Source: Bacillota bacterium
GTDB lineage: Bacteria > Bacillota > Clostridia > Oscillospirales > Ruminococcaceae
Assembly: GCA_023413185.1 (NCBI GenBank)
Contig: JAEZQD010000117.1
Span: 1-21,956 of the forward strand
DNA: 21,956 bases
Direction: 5' to 3'
The notes under the pieces were generated by a model, which was not told the DNA's origin, did no database searches, and saw only the letters and a program-made list of their open reading frames with translations. This document shows positions 7,747-14,126 of the stretch, one piece after another (within the stretch, counting starts at the first letter, position 1; each line of letters opens with the position of its first letter). Made by a program: the position numbers and the translations under genes.

Positions 7747-7889
7747 ACCCGTCTCCCCCTTCTTTTAGCGGCGGCATTGTTTTCATCAACAAGTCGTTTT
7801 GCATAGGGATAATTTGTGTGTGTGTGGAAAAACTTTTACTATGGTTTATGTTCCCCTTATTCCATCGAACGCGGAGGAAAGAATAACAC

Positions 7890-8615
7890 ATGCAAAACAA
7901 GATTATAAGTATGCTCAAAATCGGCATTATTATCGCACTCAACCTCTGTATTATCGCGCTGGTGGTGTACACCTACAACCTGCCCACCTTCGAGACCGAA
8001 GCGGTGGAGGTACTCTCCCGCCTGGGCTCACGGGGGGATGAGGTCAAAAAGATCCAAACAAAGCTCAAGCAATGGGGCTACTACAACGGTTCGGTTGATG
8101 GCATCTACGGCAACCAAACCGAGCGGGCGGTGCGCTGGTTCCAGCAAAAGAACGGGCTGACGGCCGACGGCATCGCGGGTCCTCAAACGCTCAAGGCAAT
8201 CGGTCTCCCCACAGGCGGTAGCGGCGGCAGCAGCGGCGGGGGCGGCGGCAGTACCACGGTCAGCAGCAACGACCAGGCACTGCTTGCGCGCATCATCTCG
8301 GCCGAGGCACGCGGCGAGCCGTACAACGGTCAGGTTGCGGTCGGCGCGTGTGTGCTTAACCGTGTAAAGCACCCCTCGTTCCCCAATACACTGGCGGGTG
8401 TGGTATACCAACCCGGGGCGTTTACCGCCATCACCGACGGGCAGATTAAAGAAGCGGTGACCGAAAGTGCCCGTCGCGCGGCGCAGGACGCCCTAAACGG
8501 CTGGGACCCCTCGGGCGGTGCCATCTACTACTTTAATCCCGACAAGACCTCGAACAAGTGGATTCGTACCCGACCGGTAATCAAACGCATCGGCAGTCAC
8601 CTGTTCTGCAGCTAA
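7890..8615 (+). CDS. sleB: Spore cortex-lytic enzyme SleB-like
   Basis: SleB is a lytic transglycosylase that degrades cortex peptidoglycan during spore germination. This 241-residue protein has an N-terminal membrane or signal segment (about 9-28). A PG-binding_1 domain follows (about 46-105: GDEVKKIQTKLKQWGYY, VDGIYGNQTERAVRWFQ, LTADGIAGPQT). A flexible Gly/Ser linker (107-125) leads to the SleB hydrolase domain (about 129-241). The catalytic Glu is expected at about 139 in ISAEARGEPY; AVGACVLNRV and GGAIYYFNPDKTSN are family blocks. The length and order are standard. GGAGG lies about 11 bases before the ATG. The usual partner gene ypeB is not next to it. CwlJ-type enzymes lack the binding domain, so SleB is the better name. 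The gene implies that the organism forms spores. Confidence 0.93.
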   Translation: MQNKIISMLKIGIIIALNLCIIALVVYTYNLPTFETEAVEVLSRLGSRGDEVKKIQTKLKQWGYYNGSVDGIYGNQTERAVRWFQQKNGLTADGIAGPQTLKAIGLPTGGSGGSSGGGGGSTTVSSNDQALLARIISAEARGEPYNGQVAVGACVLNRVKHPSFPNTLAGVVYQPGAFTAITDGQIKEAVTESARRAAQDALNGWDPSGGAIYYFNPDKTSNKWIRTRPVIKRIGSHLFCS

Positions 8616-8667
8616 AAGGCGGCGGTCTTGGGTGTGGCGGTTCCCCTCTGCCCGACAATATGGATAC

Positions 8668-8702
8668 AAAAAAGAGGCGGGTGTAAAGCCCGTCTCTTTC
8701 TC
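8668..8702. terminator. Bidirectional terminator between sleB and a lipoprotein gene
   Basis: Arms AAAGAGGCGGG and CCCGTCTCTTT (one G-U pair) enclose a six-base loop. On the plus strand TTTCTCATTT follows. On the minus strand the stem runs into six T residues, the stronger direction. It lies two bases past the stop of the converging lipoprotein gene. Confidence 0.85.
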
Positions 8703-8704
8703 AT

Positions 8705-9418
8705 TTAGTGGTGCAGGCAGTCGTCGCAGTCGGTATGGGTAAACATGGCGTTGATTGCCCCATACAGTCCCGCGTCGGGGTACCGCTGGTCGCCCGACAG
8801 GGTGTCGGTCTGTGTAACGGTATAAGGTATTAGGCAGCAGCCGTAGCTGTTGTAAAACGAAACGGTGTAGCCCAGCGTGCTTGCGGGGCTTTGCTCCATT
8901 GGCTGCTGCTCTAGGGTATGGTGCAGCGCATGGGTGGCGTAAAAGATCTCGGCGCTGTGGGTTTCAAAGTAAAACGTTTCGGTTTGCTCCCCAACACTGA
9001 CGACAACCTTCTCGGTTAATGCGGTATTGTACAGCGCAAACACCTGCTCGTACCACTCGCCCTGCTCGGGCACGGCAAACGCCTCGGCGCTCTTGCTGCC
9101 ATCCGCCTCAAACGTAAGTATCGCAAAATCCCCCTGTGTGGTGTCCGACGCCTCGGGCTGCTCGCTCAGCAGGTCCTTTATGACAGAGTACAGCGTGTGC
9201 TCGGGCATAATCTCGCGGGTCTGCCCGCCTGCCGCCGTATCGGCAATGACGTAGTACGCCGGAGAATAGTTAACCTCATGGGTCACAAGCTCCCATTCCT
9301 GCTCATCCTCGGGCTTGGGCGGCGGCGCAAAGCTGTTGACTGCTGCCCCCCCTGCCTGCGGCGCGCACGCAACAAGCAAGACTGTAATAACAAGTAGTAA
9401 AGCGATAAGTCGTTTCAT
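8705..9418 (-). CDS. Putative lipoprotein with Cys/His-rich C-terminus
   Basis: This 237-residue protein is probably a lipid-anchored surface protein. The N-terminus MKRLIALLLVITVLLVAC ends in a lipobox LVAC with Cys at 18, then a Pro/Asp/Glu-rich linker (APPPKPEDEQEWE). The main domain is not recognised. It contains HTLYSVIKDLLSEQ, a Phe/Glu-rich middle and a segment NSYGCCLIPYTVTQ. The last residues, HTDCDDCLHH, look able to bind a metal. The frame is open to 9517, but GGAGA lies about seven bases before the ATG at 9418 and the hydrophobic signal starts there. A promoter is seen about 200 bases upstream. It converges with sleB. Confidence 0.78.
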   Translation of the reverse strand: MKRLIALLLVITVLLVACAPQAGGAAVNSFAPPPKPEDEQEWELVTHEVNYSPAYYVIADTAAGGQTREIMPEHTLYSVIKDLLSEQPEASDTTQGDFAILTFEADGSKSAEAFAVPEQGEWYEQVFALYNTALTEKVVVSVGEQTETFYFETHSAEIFYATHALHHTLEQQPMEQSPASTLGYTVSFYNSYGCCLIPYTVTQTDTLSGDQRYPDAGLYGAINAMFTHTDCDDCLHH

Positions 9419-9612
9419 ATCCGATTCTCCTTTATTCGTTGCGCGGTGTGATGAGGACGCTCGTTGTGGCGTATCGATCCCCTCTTGCGTCACAGCGGCA
9501 TCGGGCGGCGTACGCAATCTGCGTCAGCCCGTTACTCGGCAGCCCATCAGCCCGCCGACGAACTCCATCCTGCTTTTTGCCAGATGAATATCCTGTTGTT
9601 TTGGTAGCCTTA

Positions 9613-9642
9613 ATTATAAAACACCGCAAACGAAAATGCAAA
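9613..9642 (-). promoter_or_regulatory. Likely promoter of the 8705-9418 lipoprotein gene
   Basis: On the minus strand a perfect -10 box TATAAT (9613-9618) follows TTTGCA (9637-9642) at 18 bases. The 5' leader would be about 190 bases. It contains a small hairpin ACGCA/TGCGT around 9510. Confidence 0.55.
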
Positions 9643-9864
9643 TCATTCTTTATTAGAGCGTTTCTGTGCAACATACGCGCCCTGCATAAACTGTACCGGG
9701 CATAACGCCGACCAAACTTTGTTTGCATGCGGCTGTTTTGCCTTGAATATCCTAATAGAGCCAGTCACACTGCGGCGACGATTCAGGCTCAGGCACAATG
9801 CTACTGTTCTTCGGTATCCAGACCCACAACCCCCTGACCAAAACAGACAAATGGAGGCGTGCGG
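9643..9864. other. Gap between divergent genes
   Basis: No gene or strong hairpin is seen in the 222 bases upstream of the PH-domain gene apart from its GGAGG site. No promoter for the rightward gene could be picked with confidence. Confidence 0.4.
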
Positions 9865-10311
9865 ATGAGCGAGCAGCGACCAAGTATTCGGCTGTTGTAC
9901 GCATGGTGGCTGCTGTTGTTTATGCTGACCACCGTTATTTGCCTTGCCCTATCGCTGCTGTCGCTGTTTTCGGATGCGCTGTGGAAGGGGTGTACCGCGG
10001 CGGTACTGGTTGGGTTCTCGGTATTATTTGCATGGTATCTGCCCGCCTACTGCCGCAGGTTGCGCTACCAGATTACCCACGACTATGTGATGGTTACAAG
10101 CGGGGTGATAAGCCACAGCCGCCGTTACCTGTACACGAAGAATATCCAGTTTGCGGCGGTGGAGCGGTCGGTTGTAGACACGATGTTCGGGCTTTATGCC
10201 GTTCGGTTTCGCAGCGCGGGCGTATCCCTTGCCCTGTACGGGCTGGATGAAACGGCGCTTGCCTGTGTAAAGACCCTGCAGCCCGGGTTGTTTGAGGGTG
10301 GAGGGACATAG
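9865..10311 (+). CDS. Bacterial PH-domain membrane protein, YdbS-like
   Basis: This 148-residue protein has two membrane helices (about 10-33 and 40-60) followed by a single bPH2/DUF304 domain (about 66-140: LRYQITHDYVMVTSGVISHS, LYTKNIQFAAVERS, TMFGLYAVRFRSAG). This is the layout of B. subtilis YdbS, which is encoded next to YdbT. As I recall, the ydbST pair is under sigma-W and protects against antimicrobials from other bacilli. GGAGG at 9853-9857 sits seven bases before the ATG at 9865; the GTG at 9859 is too close to it. The expected partner is the next gene on this strand (11413-12873), but 1.1 kb of hairpin repeats separates them. Confidence 0.87.
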   Translation: MSEQRPSIRLLYAWWLLLFMLTTVICLALSLLSLFSDALWKGCTAAVLVGFSVLFAWYLPAYCRRLRYQITHDYVMVTSGVISHSRRYLYTKNIQFAAVERSVVDTMFGLYAVRFRSAGVSLALYGLDETALACVKTLQPGLFEGGGT

Positions 10312-10453
10312 CATTGCCAAGCTGAGGCTTGGCATTACGAGAAGCTTCGCTTCTCGGGTTTTCCGTTCTATTTCAGCAGGGCGGTTGGCATTTTGAGAAC
10401 CTTCGCATAGCCAACCTTCGCATCGCCAACCCATGGTTGGCGGTTGGCATTGC

Positions 10454-10545
10454 GAGAACCTACGGTTTTCGGTTCTCAGCTCTATTTTGGCTTGTTTTTG
10501 CCTACTTATTTCAAGCAAAAAAAGCAGGTCGCCCGAAGGCGAAAC
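10454..10545 (+). repeat. Long repeat, copy 1
   Basis: This is a near-identical copy of 10720-10818, in the same orientation. It contains the GAGAACC/GGTTCTC hairpin, the core TTCTCAGCTCTATTT, a poly-T/poly-A hairpin and the closing word GTCGCCCGAAGGCGAAAC. It differs from copy 2 by a few bases and lacks the extra heptamers. Confidence 0.85.
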
Positions 10546-10719
10546 CTTCTTTATTGCAAATTCCATCATGTAGAGGACTAACGGAGCGACGAGGGCGTCG
10601 CATAGCGAAGTAAGCTTCGCATTACGAGAAGCTTCGCTTCTCGGGTTCTCCGCTCTATTTCTGATTAGCGGTTGGCATTGCGAGAACCTACGCATAGCCA
10701 AGCTAAAGCTTGGCATTAC

Positions 10720-10818
10720 GAGAACCTACGGTTCTCGGTTCTCGGTTCTCAGCTCTATTTCGGCTTGTTTTTGCCTACTTTTTTCAAGCAAAAAAAGTAG
10801 GTCGCCCGAAGGCGAAAC
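10720..10818 (+). repeat. Long repeat, copy 2
   Basis: This is the second copy of the unit at 10454-10545, with expanded GGTTCTC heptamers. Its second hairpin has arms CCTACTTTTTT (10774-10784) and AAAAAAGTAGG (10791-10801). GTCGCCCGAAGGCGAAAC follows, sharing the last arm base. Confidence 0.85.
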
Positions 10819-10847
10819 TATCCCTACAGACTTATATTAGTTCCTAC

Positions 10848-10876
10848 CACGGGACGCCCGTGACACCGTCACCTAC
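10848..10876 (-). repeat. REP-like hairpin with GTAG foot
   Basis: Plus-strand arms CACGGG/CCCGTG (10848-10862) are followed by ACACCGTCACCTAC. Read on the minus strand it starts with GTAGG and runs into a GTGACGGTGTCAC stem. It belongs with the element at 11347-11373, which shares CCACGGGACG, ACACCGTC and CCTAC. Confidence 0.6.
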
Positions 10877-10909
10877 AAGCAAATCCCCTGTATTTGCCGG
10901 GTTAGGTGC

Positions 10910-10952
10910 GGGCGATTGATAAAGCGAAGCTTGCTTCGCTATTCGCCCCTAC
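10910..10952 (-). repeat. REP-like hairpin with GTAG foot and nested second hairpin
   Basis: Outer arms GGGCGA and TCGCCC carry the foot CTAC (GTAG on the minus strand). The loop holds a complete second hairpin, AGCGAAGC (10923-10930) and GCTTCGCT (10933-10940). The element at 19277-19299 is the same outer hairpin without the insert. Confidence 0.75.
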
Positions 10953-11270
10953 GCACAGCATCGTAACGCGGGAGAGTTTGCGTCATGTTAAGGTTTAGGC
11001 TTCCAAAAGGGGTTGCGAGCAAAATAAAGTGTGCCATGTTTTCGTGTTCGGGGCGCAGCAATCAGGCGACCCAACCACACAACAGCAATAATGCAGCCGA
11101 GGGAACAAAACGCCCCGCGTTTTGCGCACGACGCGCCGACCGGAGAATCGTACAAATGCACCGGCTCCGGTCGATAAGCGGAGTGCGCCGAGGCAGACTG
11201 TATAGGGCACAATAATTGTCGCCTGATGGTTGCGCGGGTTTCAAGGGCGAAGTCCTTGATTCGTTTTTCC
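10953..11270. other. Non-repeat gap inside repeat cluster 1
   Basis: No gene is supported. A 76-codon frame at 10985 has no ribosome site and an odd composition. Isolated palindromes are present: CAAAACGC/GCGTTTTG with loop CCC (11106-11124), ACCGG/CCGGT near 11160, and TCAAGG/CCTTGA near 11240. It may be older, eroded repeat material. Confidence 0.4.
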
Positions 11271-11314
11271 TTTCTTTTGTCGAACAACAAAAGAAAGTCG
11301 CCCGAAGGCGAAAC
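11271..11314 (+). repeat. T/A-arm hairpin followed by the GTCGCCC word
   Basis: Perfect ten-base arms TTTCTTTTGT (11271-11280) and ACAAAAGAAA (11287-11296) around a six-base loop are followed at once by GTCGCCCGAAGGCGAAAC. The same closing word ends the long repeats at 10545 and 10818, but the hairpin before it has a different sequence. The architecture is therefore conserved while the arms are not. Confidence 0.75.
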
Positions 11315-11346
11315 TATCTTTGTTATTTTACGTTATTCCGCGCCAC

Positions 11347-11373
11347 GGGACGTCGAGCGACACCGTCCCCTAC
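11347..11373 (-). repeat. REP-like hairpin with GTAG foot
   Basis: Arms GGGACG (11347-11352) and CGTCCC (11364-11369) are followed by CTAC (11370-11373), which is GTAG on the minus strand. It lies 40 bases before the YdbT-like start. Confidence 0.7.
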
Positions 11374-11412
11374 AATACCGCATCCCCACACCAATCTCAT
11401 AAGGCTGGTGTT

Positions 11413-12873
11413 ATGAAAATGACAACGCAAACACTGCACCCCCACCCCATTGCAATCGCAGGCTACCTCTCCCGCGCGCTGTATCTGCTGGTTATCCCGT
11501 TTGCGCGCGGGTTGTTTCTCGCGCTTCGGGCGGGCACGCTGATTGCATGGGCGCAGGGCGCGTGGTTTGATATCCTCGTATTGATGTTTATCATCGGCGT
11601 TGCCGCCATCCGCTGGCGACTGGTGGATTTTTGGTTTGACGAAAGCGGGCTGTACCTAAAAAAGGGGCTGTTCTACTCCCAAACCATGTTCATCCCGATG
11701 CAGAGCATCAGTGCCATGTCGGTGGAGTACCGCCTTCTTCTGCGCCCCTTTCGGGCGGTCGTTCTGCGGGCGGATACCCCGGGCGGTGGTACGCGGCGAT
11801 ATGACTTCGAGCTGATTGTACGCAGTCGCGACGCGCAAGCCGCCCTCTCGGTGCGCATGAGCGCGTGTTCGGGTTCGCGCAAGGCAAAGCGCGTGTACTT
11901 TCCCCACTCGCTGCACATCGCGGCATTGGCGGCGTTTTTGTCCAACAGCTTTGCGGGGGTGGTGTTTGCCGCCACCCTCCTATCCCGCGTGGGGGATGTT
12001 GTGGGCGAAAAGCTGCAGGGGCGCGCCCTTACCCTGCTTGCCGAGCTCTCGCAGACGGTTTCGGCATATACCTACGGGGTTCCGCCGCTTGCCGCAATGC
12101 TTGCGCTGCTGGTACTTGGCGGATGGTTTATCGGCTTTTTGCGCAACCTGTTGCGGCTCACCCGCTTTCGCATCGCACGGGCGGGCTCGCTGCTCACCAT
12201 CCACGCGGGGCTGGTTACCCGCAGGCTGTACAGCGTCAATATCGACAGTGTGTTTTATCTCGACATCCGCCAAAGCGTGATGACGCGGCTTTTGCGCATC
12301 TATCTTGTATTCATCCGCTGCACCGGCTACGGCAAGGGCAAAAACGAGGCGGCGGTGCTCATCCCCTCGGCAACACGCCGCGACCTAGCCGCTACGCTGG
12401 GAGGGCTGCTGCCCGGTATTCGACCGCACACCCGTACGGTTGGACCGACGCGCGGCGCATGGTTTCGCTACCTTTCGCCCTCTGTGCTGCGCTTTGCGGT
12501 GCTGTTTGCGGCGTTTGCCGCAGCTGTTACCCTTCTGCCCGCATGGCGGGACGTGCTGCGCTTTGTTGTGCTGATGGCGTGCTTTCCGCTGGGCTGGCTG
12601 CTGCTGCTAAAGATCGTCGATTACCTGACCGCGGGCCTTTCGTTCGAGGGCGGTACGCTGACACTGCGCTACTCCCGCGGGTTTATTCTGCACACCGTTG
12701 CGGTAAAGCCCCGCCACATCGCCCTTGTGCAGATAAAGCAAAGCGTGTTTCAGCGCAAAAGCGGCTCGTGCGACCTTATCATACACACCTACTCGGAGGG
12801 CAAGCTGTTTCATAAGCCCCACCGTGTTAAGAGCGTGCCGCTCCATGCTGCCCTGCAGGCGCTTGCGTTGTAG
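11413..12873 (+). CDS. Bacterial PH-domain membrane protein, YdbT-like
   Basis: This 486-residue polytopic protein has three bPH2/DUF304 regions, the layout of YdbT. Domain 1 lies at about 75-160 (VDFWFDESGLYLKKGLFYSQ, FIPMQSISAMSVEYRLLLRPF). Domain 2 is at about 255-345 (TRFRIARAGSLLTIHAGLVTRRLYSVN, LDIRQSVMTRLLRIY). Domain 3 is at about 410-486 (LTLRYSRGFILHTVAVKPRHIALVQIKQS). Paired helices precede each (about 22-65, 175-250, 360-405). The frame is open from 11320, but the repeat element at 11347-11373 lies in that part, so the ATG at 11413 is chosen. Its ribosome site, AAGG eight bases upstream, is weak. Normally such a gene follows its YdbS-like partner directly, which suggests that repeats entered the operon. 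Confidence 0.86.
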   Translation: MKMTTQTLHPHPIAIAGYLSRALYLLVIPFARGLFLALRAGTLIAWAQGAWFDILVLMFIIGVAAIRWRLVDFWFDESGLYLKKGLFYSQTMFIPMQSISAMSVEYRLLLRPFRAVVLRADTPGGGTRRYDFELIVRSRDAQAALSVRMSACSGSRKAKRVYFPHSLHIAALAAFLSNSFAGVVFAATLLSRVGDVVGEKLQGRALTLLAELSQTVSAYTYGVPPLAAMLALLVLGGWFIGFLRNLLRLTRFRIARAGSLLTIHAGLVTRRLYSVNIDSVFYLDIRQSVMTRLLRIYLVFIRCTGYGKGKNEAAVLIPSATRRDLAATLGGLLPGIRPHTRTVGPTRGAWFRYLSPSVLRFAVLFAAFAAAVTLLPAWRDVLRFVVLMACFPLGWLLLLKIVDYLTAGLSFEGGTLTLRYSRGFILHTVAVKPRHIALVQIKQSVFQRKSGSCDLIIHTYSEGKLFHKPHRVKSVPLHAALQALAL

Positions 12874-13002
12874 CCTTTTTGACCGCATGTTTTGCAAAAG
12901 CAAGCGGGGTTGTCGCACTGTTTTTGCTCTATGCTGTATGCGCCCCGGTGTGATGAGTGCATCGTTTTTGCTGTTGCCTTGATTCTTATAAAAATCCGTT
13001 TA

Positions 13003-13031
13003 TTTACACATGCCTTTGTGTCTTTACACAT
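13003..13031 (+). promoter_or_regulatory. Paired direct repeat overlapping the esterase promoter
   Basis: The word TTTACACAT occurs at 13003-13011 and again at 13023-13031, exactly 20 bases apart, about two helical turns. The second copy contains the -35 box TTTACA. ACACA/TGTGT between them also forms a small inverted repeat. This is a plausible regulator site. Confidence 0.4.
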
Positions 13032-13051
13032 TGTTCCTTTTTTGGTACACT
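13023..13051 (+). promoter_or_regulatory. Promoter of the lipoprotein esterase gene
   Basis: The -35 box TTTACA (13023-13028) and -10 box TACACT (13046-13051) are 17 bases apart. The leader would be about 90 bases. Confidence 0.6.
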
Positions 13052-13148
13052 CTTTGTAGCTTTGCTGCAGGCTGTCGCTAACAAGCACGCCGTCCTGGCG
13101 TGTGAGCGGTTGACACCTGACGCTTCATCCAACAAGGAGGCTTGAAAC

Positions 13149-14051
13149 ATGAAAACCCGTGTTTGCTTTTTTGCGCTTTTCTTGCTGTGTCTTATACTGT
13201 TTGCCTGCGCAAAACCGCCGGCGGCAAAGGTCATAGCCCCCGAACCCGTTTCATCGGCGGGCGCTTCGTTACCCGACACTGCCTCTTTACCGCCACAGGG
13301 CGGCATGGAGATTGTATCCGAGACCCTTGCGGGCGATGTCGCGCAGATTACGGTGTTTTCCTGGGAAATCGAGGACACGTTTGTCCTTGATGTGTTATTG
13401 CCCCCAAACTACGATGCATCCAAGCGCTACCCCGCGCTGTACCATTCCGATGGCAACTGGCGGCGCGGCGAGTACGATGACATCCGCGCGCTGTGGGCAC
13501 AGGGGGTTTTGGCGGATGTGCTTGTGGTGGGCATCTGCTACCCTGAGGGGTATGACCTCGAGTCCATTCGTGTGCGGGAATTTTTACAGGCACCCGACAC
13601 CTTCTTGTCGTTTATTGTGGAGGACGTTGTTTCGTATATCGACGCAAACTACGCCACCGACCCCGATGCCCGCTTTTTGTGCGGCGCATCGTACGGCGGA
13701 TATTTTACGCTGTACGCGATGTTTGACGACCTTACCCAAGGCGTATTCTCGGGCTATGTAGTCGCAAGCCCTGCGCTGCTGGAGCAAAAGGACGGCAAAA
13801 ACATCTTTGACCGCGAAATAGACTACCACGAAAAGACTACCGACCTGCCAGTTAGGCTGTACATGGGTCTCGGAGAGTATGAGTACTACCCCGACTATAT
13901 CGAGCCGTTCTTTGAGTTTTGCGACCTGCTCGAAGAGCGCGGCTACAACGGTCTCGCGCTTACCAGTAAGCAGTACGAAGGCATCGACCACTACGGCATC
14001 TGGAAGCCGACGATACTAGACGCGCTGAAGCTGTATTTTCCGAAGGAGTAA
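13149..14051 (+). CDS. Lipoprotein esterase, enterochelin esterase/esterase D-like
   Basis: This 300-residue alpha/beta hydrolase is of the putative-esterase type (PF00756-like). It is exported and lipid-anchored: MKTRVCFFALFLLCLILFAC is a signal with lipobox LFAC and Cys at 20. The mature domain begins near residue 65 (FSWEIEDTFVLDVLLPPNY). YPALYHSDG precedes the oxyanion region. The nucleophile elbow CGASYGGY puts Ser at about 181, and a His follows in GIDHYGIW (about 281). The acid is probably within LGEYEYYPD (241-249). Relatives hydrolyse siderophore or acyl esters; the substrate here is unknown. AAGGAGG stands about nine bases before the ATG. It is a single gene with its own promoter and a strong terminator, facing the Gld-like operon. 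Confidence 0.87.
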   Translation: MKTRVCFFALFLLCLILFACAKPPAAKVIAPEPVSSAGASLPDTASLPPQGGMEIVSETLAGDVAQITVFSWEIEDTFVLDVLLPPNYDASKRYPALYHSDGNWRRGEYDDIRALWAQGVLADVLVVGICYPEGYDLESIRVREFLQAPDTFLSFIVEDVVSYIDANYATDPDARFLCGASYGGYFTLYAMFDDLTQGVFSGYVVASPALLEQKDGKNIFDREIDYHEKTTDLPVRLYMGLGEYEYYPDYIEPFFEFCDLLEERGYNGLALTSKQYEGIDHYGIWKPTILDALKLYFPKE

Positions 14052-14064
14052 TCAATAGGAAAGT

Positions 14065-14096
14065 AAACCGAGCCTGCAAGCTGCAGGCTCGGTTTT
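14065..14096. terminator. Bidirectional terminator
   Basis: Arms AAACCGAGCCTGCA and TGCAGGCTCGGTTT enclose a three-base loop. TTTTATAT follows on the plus strand, and TTTACTTT on the minus strand. It separates the esterase gene from the converging Gld-like operon. Confidence 0.9.
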
Positions 14097-14126
14097 ATAT
14101 CACTTATTGCTTGTGTTGCTTGTGGT

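Larger units (their letters stand above)
10312..10819. repeat. Repeat cluster 1, left part: mosaic of short palindromic modules
   Basis: The segment begins directly at the stop of the YdbS-like gene and is almost wholly made of short palindromes. Modules seen are GCCAAGC/GCTTGGC, GCCAACC/GGTTGGC, CGAGAAGC/GCTTCTCG, GAGAACC/GGTTCTC and GCGAAG/CTTCGC. They are joined by the recurring words GGCATTACGAG, GGCATAGCC and TTCTCCGCTCTATTTC. GGTTCTC stands three times in tandem at 10730-10750. A truncated REP-like arm pair (10583-10601, GGAGCGACG then CGTCGC) is cut and joined to another module. There is no coding potential beyond chance frames. Confidence 0.85.

Noticed and set aside
9419..9517. 33-residue N-terminal extension of the lipoprotein gene
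   Set aside because: A ribosome site and a hydrophobic signal with lipobox place the start at 9418.
9432..9728. 98-codon minus-strand frame upstream of the lipoprotein gene
   Set aside because: It crosses the TATAAT promoter at 9613-9618, has no ribosome site and an Arg-rich, shadow-like composition.
10985..11215. 76-codon frame inside repeat cluster 1
   Set aside because: No ribosome site, no recognisable motif, and the stretch contains palindromes typical of the surrounding noncoding repeats.
11865..12815. Long 316-codon frame overlapping the YdbT-like gene
   Set aside because: It is an out-of-frame shadow in GC-rich coding sequence, rich in Arg, Ala and Gly; the YdbT-like frame has domains and membrane helices.
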